From positions 1 to 64,000 of the forward strand of contig JAJYHM010000049.1 in assembly GCA_021784755.1 (NCBI GenBank): 64,000 nt of DNA. Reading direction: 5' to 3'. Position numbers and translations under genes: made by a program. The notes beneath the pieces are model-generated. The model made no database searches. It worked only from the letters and a program-made list of their open reading frames with translations, and was not told the DNA's origin. Below are positions 1 through 6,977 of this stretch, piece by piece. Position 1 is the stretch's first letter. Every line of letters begins with the position of its first letter. The stretch comes from Pseudomonadota bacterium. GTDB taxonomy: Bacteria > Pseudomonadota > Gammaproteobacteria > Acidiferrobacterales > Acidiferrobacteraceae.

Positions 1-11
1 AACCTTATTCG

Positions 12-35
12 TTAGCGAAGCGTAATCCGCCGGAT
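12..35. repeat. Half-palindrome resembling a dispersed proteobacterial repeat
   Basis: The sequence TTAGCGAAGCGTAATCCGCC resembles one arm of a short repeat (GGATTACGCTTCGCTAATCC type) that I recall as scattered through intergenic DNA of many proteobacteria. Only one arm is visible here, beyond the 3' end of the brnA-like gene. The identification is from memory of the motif, so it is weak. Confidence 0.3.
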
Positions 36-103
36 ATTTTTGTCTCTGGCGCTCCCGTCGCCTGCGGCTTGGGGGTTTTTAGCCGCCCGGTTGTTGTTGC
101 AGC

Positions 104-307
104 CTACCCGGCTGCAGCCTGAATCAATTCCATGTCCTTCTTCAGCAACTGATTGACCAGTTGATTGACCGTGGTGCCGCGTTGGCTGGCGCGGGTGGCG
201 AGGAAGTCCAGCACCTCGGGTTCCAGGCGCACCGGGGGAATCAGGCGCAGATCGGGGCGGTAGAACTTGCCGCGCTCGGCGTTGCTGAAATCGTATTCGT
301 CTTTCAT
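104..307 (-). CDS. BrnA-like antitoxin (CopG/Arc-type)
   Basis: A 67-residue protein matching the BrnA family of type II antitoxins, which bind and neutralise the BrnT ribonuclease and repress the operon through a ribbon-helix-helix fold. The start KDEYDFSNAERGKF and the C-terminal half (LEPEVLDFLATRA then NQLVNQLLKKDMEL) are typical. The ORF track begins this frame much further upstream, but the real start is the ATG at 307, since the homologous sequence begins there and the longer N-terminus is a shadow of brnT. It lies 35 bases downstream of the brnT stop, in the usual toxin-first order. Confidence 0.82.
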   Translation of the reverse strand: MKDEYDFSNAERGKFYRPDLRLIPPVRLEPEVLDFLATRASQRGTTVNQLVNQLLKKDMELIQAAAG

Positions 308-342
308 CGCATCACCTCTGTTCGTTGGCCGCTGTGCGGCAC

Positions 343-648
343 TCATCCTACCTCGTACTGCTCGCGTTCGCGCCGGGTCGCCGGTCGCGCCGAGATCAAG
401 CGCACCAGTGCCGTATTTGGCCCGGTCGCGCTGAACGTGTGGACCACCAGCAACAACTGCCCGTTGGCCGCGCGCCCCAGACTGACCCAGCGTTCCTCGT
501 CCTCGCCGTGTTCGTCGTCGAAGCGCGTCATCGCCAGCGGATCGAGCAGCACATTCATGGCATCCATGAAATCGACGCCATGCTTGGCGAGGTTGCCCGC
601 CGCTTTGGCGTCGTCCCACTCGAACTCGTAGTCGGCGCCCCCGCTCAC
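343..648 (-). CDS. BrnT-like ribonuclease toxin
   Basis: A 101-residue BrnT/RelE-fold toxin predicted to cleave mRNA. The N-terminus reads YEFEWDDAKAAGNLAKHGVD, the middle has DEERWVSLGRAANGQLLLVV and the C-terminus RLISARPATRREREQYE, all family landmarks. The start is taken as the GTG at 648, which overlaps the stop of the upstream Xre gene by four bases (GTGA), so translation is probably coupled. The 281-residue frame in the ORF track is an overextension. The gene sits between the Xre regulator and the BrnA-like antitoxin. Confidence 0.82.
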   Translation of the reverse strand: MSGGADYEFEWDDAKAAGNLAKHGVDFMDAMNVLLDPLAMTRFDDEHGEDEERWVSLGRAANGQLLLVVHTFSATGPNTALVRLISARPATRREREQYEVG

Positions 649-1019
649 CGATGACCCCCCTGGGCGAGCACGCCGTCGAGCACCTGCATCATCACCCGCT
701 GCTGCGCCTTGGGCAGCAAGGAAAGATGTTCCACCTGTTGCTGCCGCTTGGGTGCCGGCCCGCGCTTCTTCGTCGCCGATTTGCCAAGCAGTTCCGCCAG
801 CCCTGCCCCGGGCGAACGGGCCCGCGTCAACAGCGCTGACACCGGAATCCGCCGCTGCCCCAGCTCGTAGAAGTTCATGGTCGGCTGCGATACGCAGCGG
901 GTCTCCGCGAGTTGAACCTGGGTCATCTGGCTGTCCTTGCGGCGCTGGGCGATATGCGCACCCAGCTCGACAAAGAAGACTCTTTCGTCCTGGCGGATCA
1001 CCATGGCCGTGCGCTCCAT
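645..1019 (-). CDS. Xre-family HTH regulator heading the brnTA cassette
   Basis: A 124-residue protein with an N-terminal Cro/C1-type helix-turn-helix at about residues 20-60 (GAHIAQRRKDSQMTQVQLAE, then SQPTMNFYELGQRRIPVS). The stretch that normally follows (LPRLARALGVSLEELLG-like) is altered to LLTRARSPGAGLAELLG, so helix 5 of the domain may be degenerate. The C-terminal half is basic and Gln-rich. The start could be the ATG at 1019 or a second ATG six codons in. It overlaps brnT by four bases, so it is probably the first gene of a three-gene cassette and may repress it. Confidence 0.7.
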   Translation of the reverse strand: MERTAMVIRQDERVFFVELGAHIAQRRKDSQMTQVQLAETRCVSQPTMNFYELGQRRIPVSALLTRARSPGAGLAELLGKSATKKRGPAPKRQQQVEHLSLLPKAQQRVMMQVLDGVLAQGGHR

Positions 1020-1033
1020 TGCAATGATCTGGC

Positions 1034-1088
1034 GTATACCCTAACCTTGTTTTTGGAAACGCAGTTGACAATATCACGAAACATGATA
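1034..1088 (-). promoter_or_regulatory. Candidate operator region of the Xre-brnTA cassette
   Basis: Two palindromes lie 15-70 bases upstream of the Xre start codon: GTATAC at 1034-1039 and TATCACG-aaa-CATGATA at 1072-1088 (one mismatched pair). Palindromes this close to an Xre gene often bind the regulator itself, so autoregulation is plausible. No clean -35/-10 pair with normal spacing was found on the minus strand. Confidence 0.4.
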
Positions 1089-1113
1089 GCGCCCAAAACG
1101 GGTTATTTCCTTG

Positions 1114-1268
1114 CCAGCAATTCTCAATGTGAAGCGATAGAGCCCGCACGCCTGGTGACGGCGTAAGAATGAGGGTGTCTGAGTACACCTATGCTGGGCG
1201 TTGGGCGCCTACCAGCACACGCAAATCTACCGGATACTCATGGCCGTTGCCACATTGAGAATTGCTGG
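1114..1268. repeat. 18-bp perfect inverted repeat bounding a 155-bp segment
   Basis: CCAGCAATTCTCAATGTG at 1114-1131 recurs as its exact reverse complement at 1251-1268, with 119 bases between. This could be the terminal repeats of a small non-autonomous element or the remnant of an insertion sequence. No transposase is present and no target duplication is obvious. Confidence 0.6.
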
Positions 1269-1322
1269 TCGGGGTGCGCGCAGGGGCCGGCGGTGGGTCT
1301 CTCGAACCGTCCTCGGCTGCGT

Positions 1323-1793
1323 CTAGTGCTGTTTGATGGCGCGTTCCTGCTCGCGGGCCGATTCGCGCTCTTTCAGGGCGGCGCGTTTGTCGTGCTGCTT
1401 CTTACCCTTCACAAGGGCAATTTCGACTTTGGCGCGTCCGAACTTCCAATACAGGGAGAGCGGCACGAGCGTGTAGCCGCGTCGCTCGACGGCCCCGATG
1501 AGCCGGCTGATCTCGAGCCTGTGCAGGAGTAGTTTGCGGGTGCGCGTGGGGTCGGCCTTCACATGTGTCGAGGTCGTCTTGAGCGGTGAGAAATGCGCCC
1601 CGAACAGAAAGATCTCGCCGCCCTGGATGATCACATAGCTTTCCTTGAGCTGGGCGCGCCCGTCCCGCAGGCTTTTGGCCTCCCACCCCTGCAATACGAG
1701 CCCCGCCTCGAAGCGCTGCTCGACGAAGTAGTCGTGCCAGGCCTTTTTGTTCTGGGCGATGATGCGTGGTTCGGTTTCTTTGGGGCTGGCCAT
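1323..1793 (-). CDS. smpB: SsrA-binding protein SmpB
   Basis: A 156-residue SmpB, the tmRNA partner that delivers SsrA to stalled ribosomes for trans-translation. Family motifs are clear: [59 protein letters not shown] and the basic C-terminal tail ([16 protein letters not shown]). Length is normal. It is divergent from the transporter gene that begins about 80 bases away. The tmRNA gene, sometimes adjacent, is not seen in this window. Confidence 0.96.
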   Translation of the reverse strand: MASPKETEPRIIAQNKKAWHDYFVEQRFEAGLVLQGWEAKSLRDGRAQLKESYVIIQGGEIFLFGAHFSPLKTTSTHVKADPTRTRKLLLHRLEISRLIGAVERRGYTLVPLSLYWKFGRAKVEIALVKGKKQHDKRAALKERESAREQERAIKQH

Positions 1794-1873
1794 GGTCCGG
1801 CATGGTGCCCAAGGACCGTCGGCGGCGCAAGGCCTATTCGCCCGGAGAGGGGATTCGTTTAGAGTTCAGGCTT

Positions 1874-3238
1874 ATGTCGAGCTCGCCTGCGAAGTCTGTC
1901 GCCCTATGGTCGTCCCCGTCGCGATTTTTTCTCGCGGCTCTGGGGGCGCTTGCCGGCATGGATACCTTTTCAGAGTTCCCTTATTTGCTCGCGCACTATG
2001 GCGGCGGGACCTTCGTGGTCGTCTATGTCCTGGTCCTGCTCATGGTCGCCTGGCCGCTTTTGGCCGCCGAACTCGCTCTCGGGCGGCGTGTGAGCGGCGA
2101 TGGCCCCGCGGGGGGCGCCATTACGATTACGCAGGCGATCGCGGGACGGCCGTGGCGATGGACGCTCTGGGCGGCCGCGCTCGGTGGTTTTGTGATGTTC
2201 TGCTATGTGGCGGTGGTCGCGGGCTGGATCCTGTCCTATCTACACACGGCGCTCACGGGGGGTTTTAGGGCCGCGACGCCGGCCTATATAGAGGTCTATT
2301 TCACGCAGTTGGCGGCGCGTCCGGGACCGTCCTTGGTATGGGAGGCGCTGTTTCTGGTGTTGGTCTTTTCGGTCGTGGCCGGAGGGGTGCGCGCGATCGA
2401 GCATCTGTCCTATCTCGTCATGCCGGGCCTGCTCGGACTCTTCGCGGCGCTGCTGGTCTTTGCCGCGACCCTGGGGAGTTTTTTCGTGGCAGCCCCGACC
2501 TTGCTGGTGCCACAACCTGTACCTTCGGATGGGGTGCTAGTCCTGGCGGCCCTGTCTCAGGCCTTTTTCGGGCCAGGGCTCGGGACGGCCTCACTACTCG
2601 CCTACGGGGTCTCGCTCAGGAGTTCGATATCGCCCGGGCGAACCGCGCTTGCGCTGGTGCTCGCGCAGGCCTTTGTGGCTTGGCTTGGGGGCTTCGCGTT
2701 GGCCTCCCTGGTCTACGCCACCGGTTTGCGCCCGCTTGCAGGCGGTGGTTTTCTGTTCGAGACCTTGCCGCTCATGGCGGCGCGCCTGCCACATGGCGCG
2801 CTCGTGGCCGCGCTCTGCTACCTGGGCCTCCTCTCGGCGGTGTGGCTTTCGGGGGTCGCTTGGCTCGAGCCTGCCATGCAGCTTTTGACGGCGCACGGTA
2901 GGTCACGGGGGCGAACTGCGGTAGGTCTCGCGTTCGCTGCCTTTGTCATGGGTGTGATCCTAACGCTCTCTTTGAAGTCCTGGGCCTTTTCGTTTACCTT
3001 CTTCGGACGATTAAAGACGCTGGGCTTGCTCGATGTCCTCATGATCTTCGCTGTGAACGTCTTATTGCCCTGGGGGGCGGGGGGCTTGAGCGTTCTCATG
3101 GGGTGGGCATCGGATGGGCCTTTCGATCGCCACGGCGCGCGCCGCGGTGCGCGACTGCTGTGGCTCTGGGCCCTGCGCCTGCTCGTGCCTGCGGCGGTCT
3201 TGGCGATAATCCTGAGCGCACCTAGGTTGGTATTGTGA
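1874..3238 (+). CDS. Divergent NSS/SNF-family (LeuT-fold) transporter
   Basis: A 454-residue hydrophobic protein with about 11-12 predicted membrane helices, related to the neurotransmitter:sodium symporters. The first helix, FFLAALGALAGMDTFSEFPY, followed by YGGGTF and PLLAAELALGRR, aligns with LeuT TM1-TM2. The LeuT sodium ligand Asn27 and the gate residue Arg30 are replaced by Thr31 and Glu34 here. Substrate and coupling ion are therefore uncertain. The ATG at 1874 is chosen because the upstream part of the ORF is non-hydrophobic and shadows smpB. Its stop overlaps the ratA GTG start (GTGA), so the two are likely co-translated. Confidence 0.8.
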   Translation: MSSSPAKSVALWSSPSRFFLAALGALAGMDTFSEFPYLLAHYGGGTFVVVYVLVLLMVAWPLLAAELALGRRVSGDGPAGGAITITQAIAGRPWRWTLWAAALGGFVMFCYVAVVAGWILSYLHTALTGGFRAATPAYIEVYFTQLAARPGPSLVWEALFLVLVFSVVAGGVRAIEHLSYLVMPGLLGLFAALLVFAATLGSFFVAAPTLLVPQPVPSDGVLVLAALSQAFFGPGLGTASLLAYGVSLRSSISPGRTALALVLAQAFVAWLGGFALASLVYATGLRPLAGGGFLFETLPLMAARLPHGALVAALCYLGLLSAVWLSGVAWLEPAMQLLTAHGRSRGRTAVGLAFAAFVMGVILTLSLKSWAFSFTFFGRLKTLGLLDVLMIFAVNVLLPWGAGGLSVLMGWASDGPFDRHGARRGARLLWLWALRLLVPAAVLAIILSAPRLVL

Positions 3239-3669
3239 CGACGATCAGTAAAAGCGCGCTCGTTCCTTATAGCGCCGAAGAGATGTACGGACTCGTGGTC
3301 GATGTCGAGAGCTATCCGCGTTTCCTGCCCTGGTGCGCCGGTGCGCGCGTCTTGGAGCACGACGATACCGGTCTGACGGCGGAGATCGACATGGCCTTCG
3401 GCGGGATCCGTAAGACATTCACTACCCGCAACCACCATACGCCCGGGCGCATGGATATCCGCTTGGTGCGCGGGCCCTTCAGTCACCTCGAGGGGTCGTG
3501 GCGCTTTGACCAAGTGGGGGAACTCGGCAGCCGCATCAGTCTCGATCTCGAATTTGATTTCGCGAACCGCCTGCTCGCGCTTGCCGTAGGGCCTGTGTTC
3601 GGGACCATCGCCAATAGCCTGGTGGACAGCTTCAAGAATCGTGCCCGCGAGGTCTATGGTCCGCGCTGA
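3235..3669 (+). CDS. ratA: RatA/COQ10-type START-domain protein
   Basis: A 144-residue member of the polyketide cyclase/START-like family (RatA, PasT, COQ10). The signature PYSAEEMYGLVVDVESYPRF opens the protein, then FLPWCAGARVLE, and the C-terminus has the amphipathic helix VDSFKNRAREVYG. Homologues have been reported to bind 70S ribosomes/50S subunits in E. coli or to help coenzyme Q function in mitochondria; which applies here cannot be read from sequence. It starts at a GTG overlapping the transporter stop and overlaps rnfH by 14 bases. Confidence 0.9.
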   Translation: MTTISKSALVPYSAEEMYGLVVDVESYPRFLPWCAGARVLEHDDTGLTAEIDMAFGGIRKTFTTRNHHTPGRMDIRLVRGPFSHLEGSWRFDQVGELGSRISLDLEFDFANRLLALAVGPVFGTIANSLVDSFKNRAREVYGPR

Positions 3670-4009
3670 CTGGGCGGTGGAGGTCGTTTACGGCGCTCCC
3701 GTCCCTGAAGTCCGCTGGGTCTATGTGGCCCCAGGAAGTACGGTCCTCGACGTCATACGAAGGTCCGGGCTCCTCGAAGATCATCCGGGGTTCGACCTAC
3801 GCGGGCGTACCGTCGGCATCTTCGGGCGCCCCGTCCCCTTGAGCGCGCCCGTCCGAGCCTTCGATCGTGTCGAGATCTATGCGCCCTTGCCCGAGGATCC
3901 GAAGGAGGGGAGGCGGCGGCGCGCCGCTCTCAGGCGTCGGGCTTCCCGTAAATATGGCGGGGGGTCGGGCGCGGCGTCCCCACGAGCCGCACGAGCTTGC
4001 CGTCCTTGA
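3656..4009 (+). CDS. rnfH: RnfH-family ubiquitin-like protein
   Basis: A 117-residue RnfH family protein with a ubiquitin/ThiS-like fold. Typical pieces are AVEVVYGAPVPEVRWVYV, TVLDVIRRSGLLE, GRTVGIFGRPVPL and DRVEIYAPLPEDPKEGRRRR. The ATG at 3656 overlaps the end of ratA; the GTG offered by the track five codons earlier lacks support. The last 25-30 residues (basic, Gly/Ala-rich) extend past the family's usual end and run antisense through the 3' end of bamE for 80 bases. No function beyond the ratA-rnfH linkage is established. Confidence 0.88.
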   Translation: MVRADWAVEVVYGAPVPEVRWVYVAPGSTVLDVIRRSGLLEDHPGFDLRGRTVGIFGRPVPLSAPVRAFDRVEIYAPLPEDPKEGRRRRAALRRRASRKYGGGSGAASPRAARACRP

Positions 4010-4277
4010 AGTACAGGGTGAAGTGTTCACTTACGAGCGGCTTATAGTTGCGCTTCAGGGAGTAGTAGTAGTCCCAGCGGTTATGATGGAAGGGATCGCG
4101 GATGGCGGGCGACCCAAGGTCGTAGGCGACCTCGTTTTTCGTCATCCCCAGATGCAGTTGCGCGATCATTCGGGGCGTGATGACATTGCCTTGCTGGACG
4201 GTCGGCCGATAGAGCAAATGGCAACCGCTCAGTGCCAGCGACGCCAATATGGGGAAGAGCACATTCGCTTTTTGCAT
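3930..4277 (-). CDS. bamE: Outer membrane assembly lipoprotein BamE
   Basis: A 115-residue lipoprotein component of the BAM complex that inserts beta-barrels into the outer membrane. A signal peptide ends in the lipobox LSGC with the lipidated Cys19. Mature landmarks are VQQGNVITPRMIAQLHLGMT, the motif KNEVAYDLGSPAI and NRWDYYYSL. It is convergent with rnfH, which it overlaps for 80 bases, and divergent from fur, with about 90 bases between start codons, a layout conserved in gammaproteobacteria. Confidence 0.94.
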   Translation of the reverse strand: MQKANVLFPILASLALSGCHLLYRPTVQQGNVITPRMIAQLHLGMTKNEVAYDLGSPAIRDPFHHNRWDYYYSLKRNYKPLVSEHFTLYFKDGKLVRLVGTPRPTPRHIYGKPDA

Positions 4278-4369
4278 GGGAATCGTTCTGGTTTACACTG
4301 GCTTTTCGTGGTCGAAGGCGACAAAGTACACTATCGACCTCGTCAAGGCAAAAGCCCGAGGCGGATATA

Positions 4370-4840
4370 ATGAGCGACAGCACAGATCTCAAGAGGGCCG
4401 GCCTCAAGGCGACGCTGCCGCGTCTCAAGATCCTGGGGATCCTCGAGGAACCGCGGGCGCGGCACATGACCGCCGAGGACGTTTATAAAGCGCTGCTGGA
4501 TATGGGCGAGGAGGTGGGGCTCGCCACCGTATATCGGGTCCTCACCCAATTCGAAAACGCGGGGCTTGTCATTCGCCACAACTTTGAGGGCGGTCGCTCG
4601 GTATTCGAGATGAATCAGGGTGGACACCACGACCACGTCGTCTGTGTAGAGTGCGGGGAGGTCTTCGAATTCTATGACCCCGCGATCGAGGAGCGGCAGC
4701 GGCGTGTGGCCGAAACCCTGGGCTTCCAGGTCGACAGCCACTCTCTTTACATGTATGGCGTCTGTCTCGGCATGAAACGCGAAGGGAAATGTTCGAAGAC
4801 GGCGGCCATGGGGACCAGGGGGGCGGCAGAACCAGAATAG
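4370..4840 (+). CDS. fur: Ferric uptake regulator Fur
   Basis: A 156-residue Fur, the iron-responsive repressor. The winged-helix part holds LKATLPRLKILGILEE and GLATVYRVLTQFENAGLV. The metal sites are HHDHVVCVECGEVFEF and, near the C-terminus, YGVCLGMKREGKC. The His/Cys-rich tail seen in E. coli Fur is absent. The ATG at 4370 is chosen from homology; the longer ORF reads through the bamE promoter side. I looked for a Fur box in the bamE-fur spacer and did not find a convincing one. Confidence 0.95.
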   Translation: MSDSTDLKRAGLKATLPRLKILGILEEPRARHMTAEDVYKALLDMGEEVGLATVYRVLTQFENAGLVIRHNFEGGRSVFEMNQGGHHDHVVCVECGEVFEFYDPAIEERQRRVAETLGFQVDSHSLYMYGVCLGMKREGKCSKTAAMGTRGAAEPE

Positions 4841-4843
4841 GTT

Positions 4844-5332
4844 CTAGGCGGCCGGGCGATTCAGGTTTAGGAGCACCGCCACCTCGTCGCACTGGTTATA
4901 CTTATAGCACTTCACGCAGACGTTCCAGACCTTCTCCGGCAGCGTATCCATTCCGACCGTGACGAATCCGAGCTTGTGGAAGAAGATGGGGACATAGGTG
5001 AGCGCCATGAGTCGCCGCAGACCCAGCTGCCGGGCCTCAGCCGTGATGCGCTGCACCATGAGGCGCCCAAGGCCTTGACGCTCATACTCCTCGGCGACCA
5101 CCAGGCTGCGCACCTCGCCTAAATCCTCGGTGAAGATTTCGAGGGCGCCGATCGCCGCCACCTGCTCGTTGATCTCGATCACGAAGAAATCGCGCAAGTG
5201 GCGATAGATCTCGTTCATGGTGCGCGGCAGAAGGTTGCCCTTGGCGGCGTAGATCTCGAGAAGGTGGTGAATGATCGGGACATCGGCGATGCGCGCCGGC
5301 CGCACCTTGGGCGTTCCCCTTTTCTTATCCAC
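4844..5332 (-). CDS. GNAT N-acetyltransferase, ArgA-like
   Basis: A 162-residue GCN5-family acetyltransferase. The acetyl-CoA loop is RSLVVAEEYERQGLGRLMVQ, and the segment GNLLPRTMNEIYRHLRDFFV resembles the C-terminal acetyltransferase domain of N-acetylglutamate synthase, as in the short stand-alone ArgA proteins. It may therefore make N-acetylglutamate for arginine synthesis, but this is inference. The GTG at 5332 is preferred to the track start because the alignable sequence begins at RPARIADVP. It overlaps the recN stop by eight bases and ends three bases from the end of fur. Confidence 0.8.
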   Translation of the reverse strand: MDKKRGTPKVRPARIADVPIIHHLLEIYAAKGNLLPRTMNEIYRHLRDFFVIEINEQVAAIGALEIFTEDLGEVRSLVVAEEYERQGLGRLMVQRITAEARQLGLRRLMALTYVPIFFHKLGFVTVGMDTLPEKVWNVCVKCYKYNQCDEVAVLLNLNRPAA

Positions 5333-6977
5333 GGAGCATATCCCGGGCAAGCGCGCGGGTACGTGCGTTGACCGCGATACCCCCCAGCATGCGCGCAATC
5401 TCCTCGATGCGGCGCGCCTGTGTCAGCACTTCTACGGAACTCATGGTGCGGCCCTCGGTCTGCGCCTTTTCGACGAGCAGGTGGGTGTCGCCTTGGGCGG
5501 CCACTTGCGGAAGGTGGGTAATGCAGAGCACCTGCCGGGTCTTGGCAAGTTCCTGCAGTCTCAAGCCCACAATCTCGGCGACCGCGCCTCCGATCCCCAC
5601 GTCGACCTCATCGAATACGAGCGCCGGGCCCGCGCAGACATCGGCGAGGACCACTTGCAAGGCGAGACTGATGCGCGAGAGTTCTCCGCCGGAGGCGACC
5701 CGGGCAAGCGGCTTCAGGGGGGCATCGGGTGCTGGCGCCACCAGAAACTCAACACCCTCGCAACCGTTGGCCGACAGCGTCTCCGGGTTCAGCGCGATCT
5801 CGAAGCGCGCCGCCCCAAGTCCCAGCCGCCCCATCTCGTCGGTCACGGCGCGCGCCAGTACCGGTGCAGCCTCGCGGCGTTTGGCGCCAAGCGCCTGGGC
5901 TAACTCTGTCGCCGCGCGTTCATGTCCTGCGATCTCCTCCACAAGTTCCGTGATGGCGTCTTCGTCGCCCTGGAGGGATTCGTGTTCTGTAGATAAGCGT
6001 GTCCAAAGCGCGGGCAATTCCTCGGGCGGGACTTTATGCTTACGCGCGAGATCGTGCCAGCGGGCGACACGGGATTCGAGCGCCGGGAGGTCGACAGGTT
6101 CGCTTTCGAGGCTGCTCGCGATGCGGTTGAGTCCGACGGAGGCCTCGGCGATTTCGACTGCGGCACTCTCGAGCAGGCCTGCGATCTCCGCCAAGCGCGG
6201 CTCGTGGCGTGTCAGTTGCCGTAATGTGCCACTTGCGCGTTCGAGTCCGGACGACAGCGCCTGGTCCCCCTCGGTGAGGGTGGTCACGAGGTCCGTGATG
6301 CCGGACGTGAGTTCCTGTGCATGCGCCAAGCGCCGTTCGGTGGCGTTCAGGTCTTGCCACTCGCCGGCCCCTGGCGCCAGGCCCTCAAGTTCATCCAACT
6401 GATAACGCACGAGTGACGCACGCGCCTTGCGTTGTTCAGAGGCCGCCTGCAGGGCCTGGTGGCGGGCGCGCGTCGATTGCAGCGCCGCGACCGTTTCACC
6501 GAGCGCGCGGGCCTCGGGCTCGGCGTGTGCATAGGCATCGAGGAGCGCACGCTGCGCATCCTTGCGCATGAGCGCTTGATGTTCGTGTTGGCCGTGCAGG
6601 TCCACCAGGAGTTCTCCGAGTTCGCGCAGCTGCTGGAGAGGCACGGGGGTCGCGTTGATGAAGGCGCGCGAGCGGTCGGGGGCGATAATCCGCCGCACGA
6701 TGCATTGGCCGTCGTCGGTCCCGAAGTCGCGCTCCGCAAGCCAGCGGCGCACGGCGCTCTCCGGGTCGATCTCGAACGTGGCGGTCACCTCCGCCGTGTC
6801 AGCCCCCGGCCGCACGACCCCGCCATCGGCACGTGCGCCGAGCACGAGGCTTAGGGCGTCGACCAGTAAGGATTTGCCGGCGCCAGTCTCGCCGGTCACG
6901 ACCGACAAGCCCGGCCCCAAGGGGATACGGAGTTCGTCTATGACCACGAACGACCGGATGAGCAGTTCGGAGAGCAT
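5325..6977 (-). CDS. recN: DNA repair ATPase RecN
   Basis: A 550-residue SMC-like ATPase that acts in recombinational repair of double-strand breaks. The N-terminal ATPase half has MLSELLIRSFVVIDE and the Walker A GETGAGKS; a long central coiled coil follows; the C-terminal half has the signature VASGGELSRISLALQ and Walker B LVFDEVDVGIGG. Length is normal. It overlaps nadK by one base upstream and the GNAT gene downstream, so the three are probably one transcript. No LexA box was identified in front of nadK. Confidence 0.96.
   Translation of the reverse strand: MLSELLIRSFVVIDELRIPLGPGLSVVTGETGAGKSLLVDALSLVLGARADGGVVRPGADTAEVTATFEIDPESAVRRWLAERDFGTDDGQCIVRRIIAPDRSRAFINATPVPLQQLRELGELLVDLHGQHEHQALMRKDAQRALLDAYAHAEPEARALGETVAALQSTRARHQALQAASEQRKARASLVRYQLDELEGLAPGAGEWQDLNATERRLAHAQELTSGITDLVTTLTEGDQALSSGLERASGTLRQLTRHEPRLAEIAGLLESAAVEIAEASVGLNRIASSLESEPVDLPALESRVARWHDLARKHKVPPEELPALWTRLSTEHESLQGDEDAITELVEEIAGHERAATELAQALGAKRREAAPVLARAVTDEMGRLGLGAARFEIALNPETLSANGCEGVEFLVAPAPDAPLKPLARVASGGELSRISLALQVVLADVCAGPALVFDEVDVGIGGAVAEIVGLRLQELAKTRQVLCITHLPQVAAQGDTHLLVEKAQTEGRTMSSVEVLTQARRIEEIARMLGGIAVNARTRALARDMLRG

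Larger units (their letters stand above)
1020..1322. other. Intergenic region with palindromes, no gene seen
   Basis: Three hundred bases separate the Xre cassette from smpB. I see no convincing coding sequence. The stretch holds a GTATAC palindrome at 1034-1039, an imperfect palindrome TATCACG/CATGATA at 1072-1088 and an 18-bp inverted repeat (listed separately). The short ORFs drawn here in the track arise from the inverted repeat, and two of them carry the same HIENCW peptide on opposite strands. Confidence 0.6.

Noticed and set aside
343-1188. 281-residue minus-strand ORF
   Set aside because: Only the last 101 residues (BrnT) are real; the upstream part is an out-of-frame reading of the Xre gene and the inverted repeat.
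1020-1322. Search for the tmRNA gene (ssrA) beside smpB
   Set aside because: No tRNA-Ala-like ends or tag-peptide reading frame are present in this gap.
1191-1532. 113-residue plus-strand ORF starting in the inverted repeat
   Set aside because: Mostly antisense to smpB; the first part is the repeat arm, so no independent evidence of a gene.
4278-4369. Fur box in the bamE-fur spacer
   Set aside because: No stretch close to the GATAATGATAATCATTATC pattern was found.
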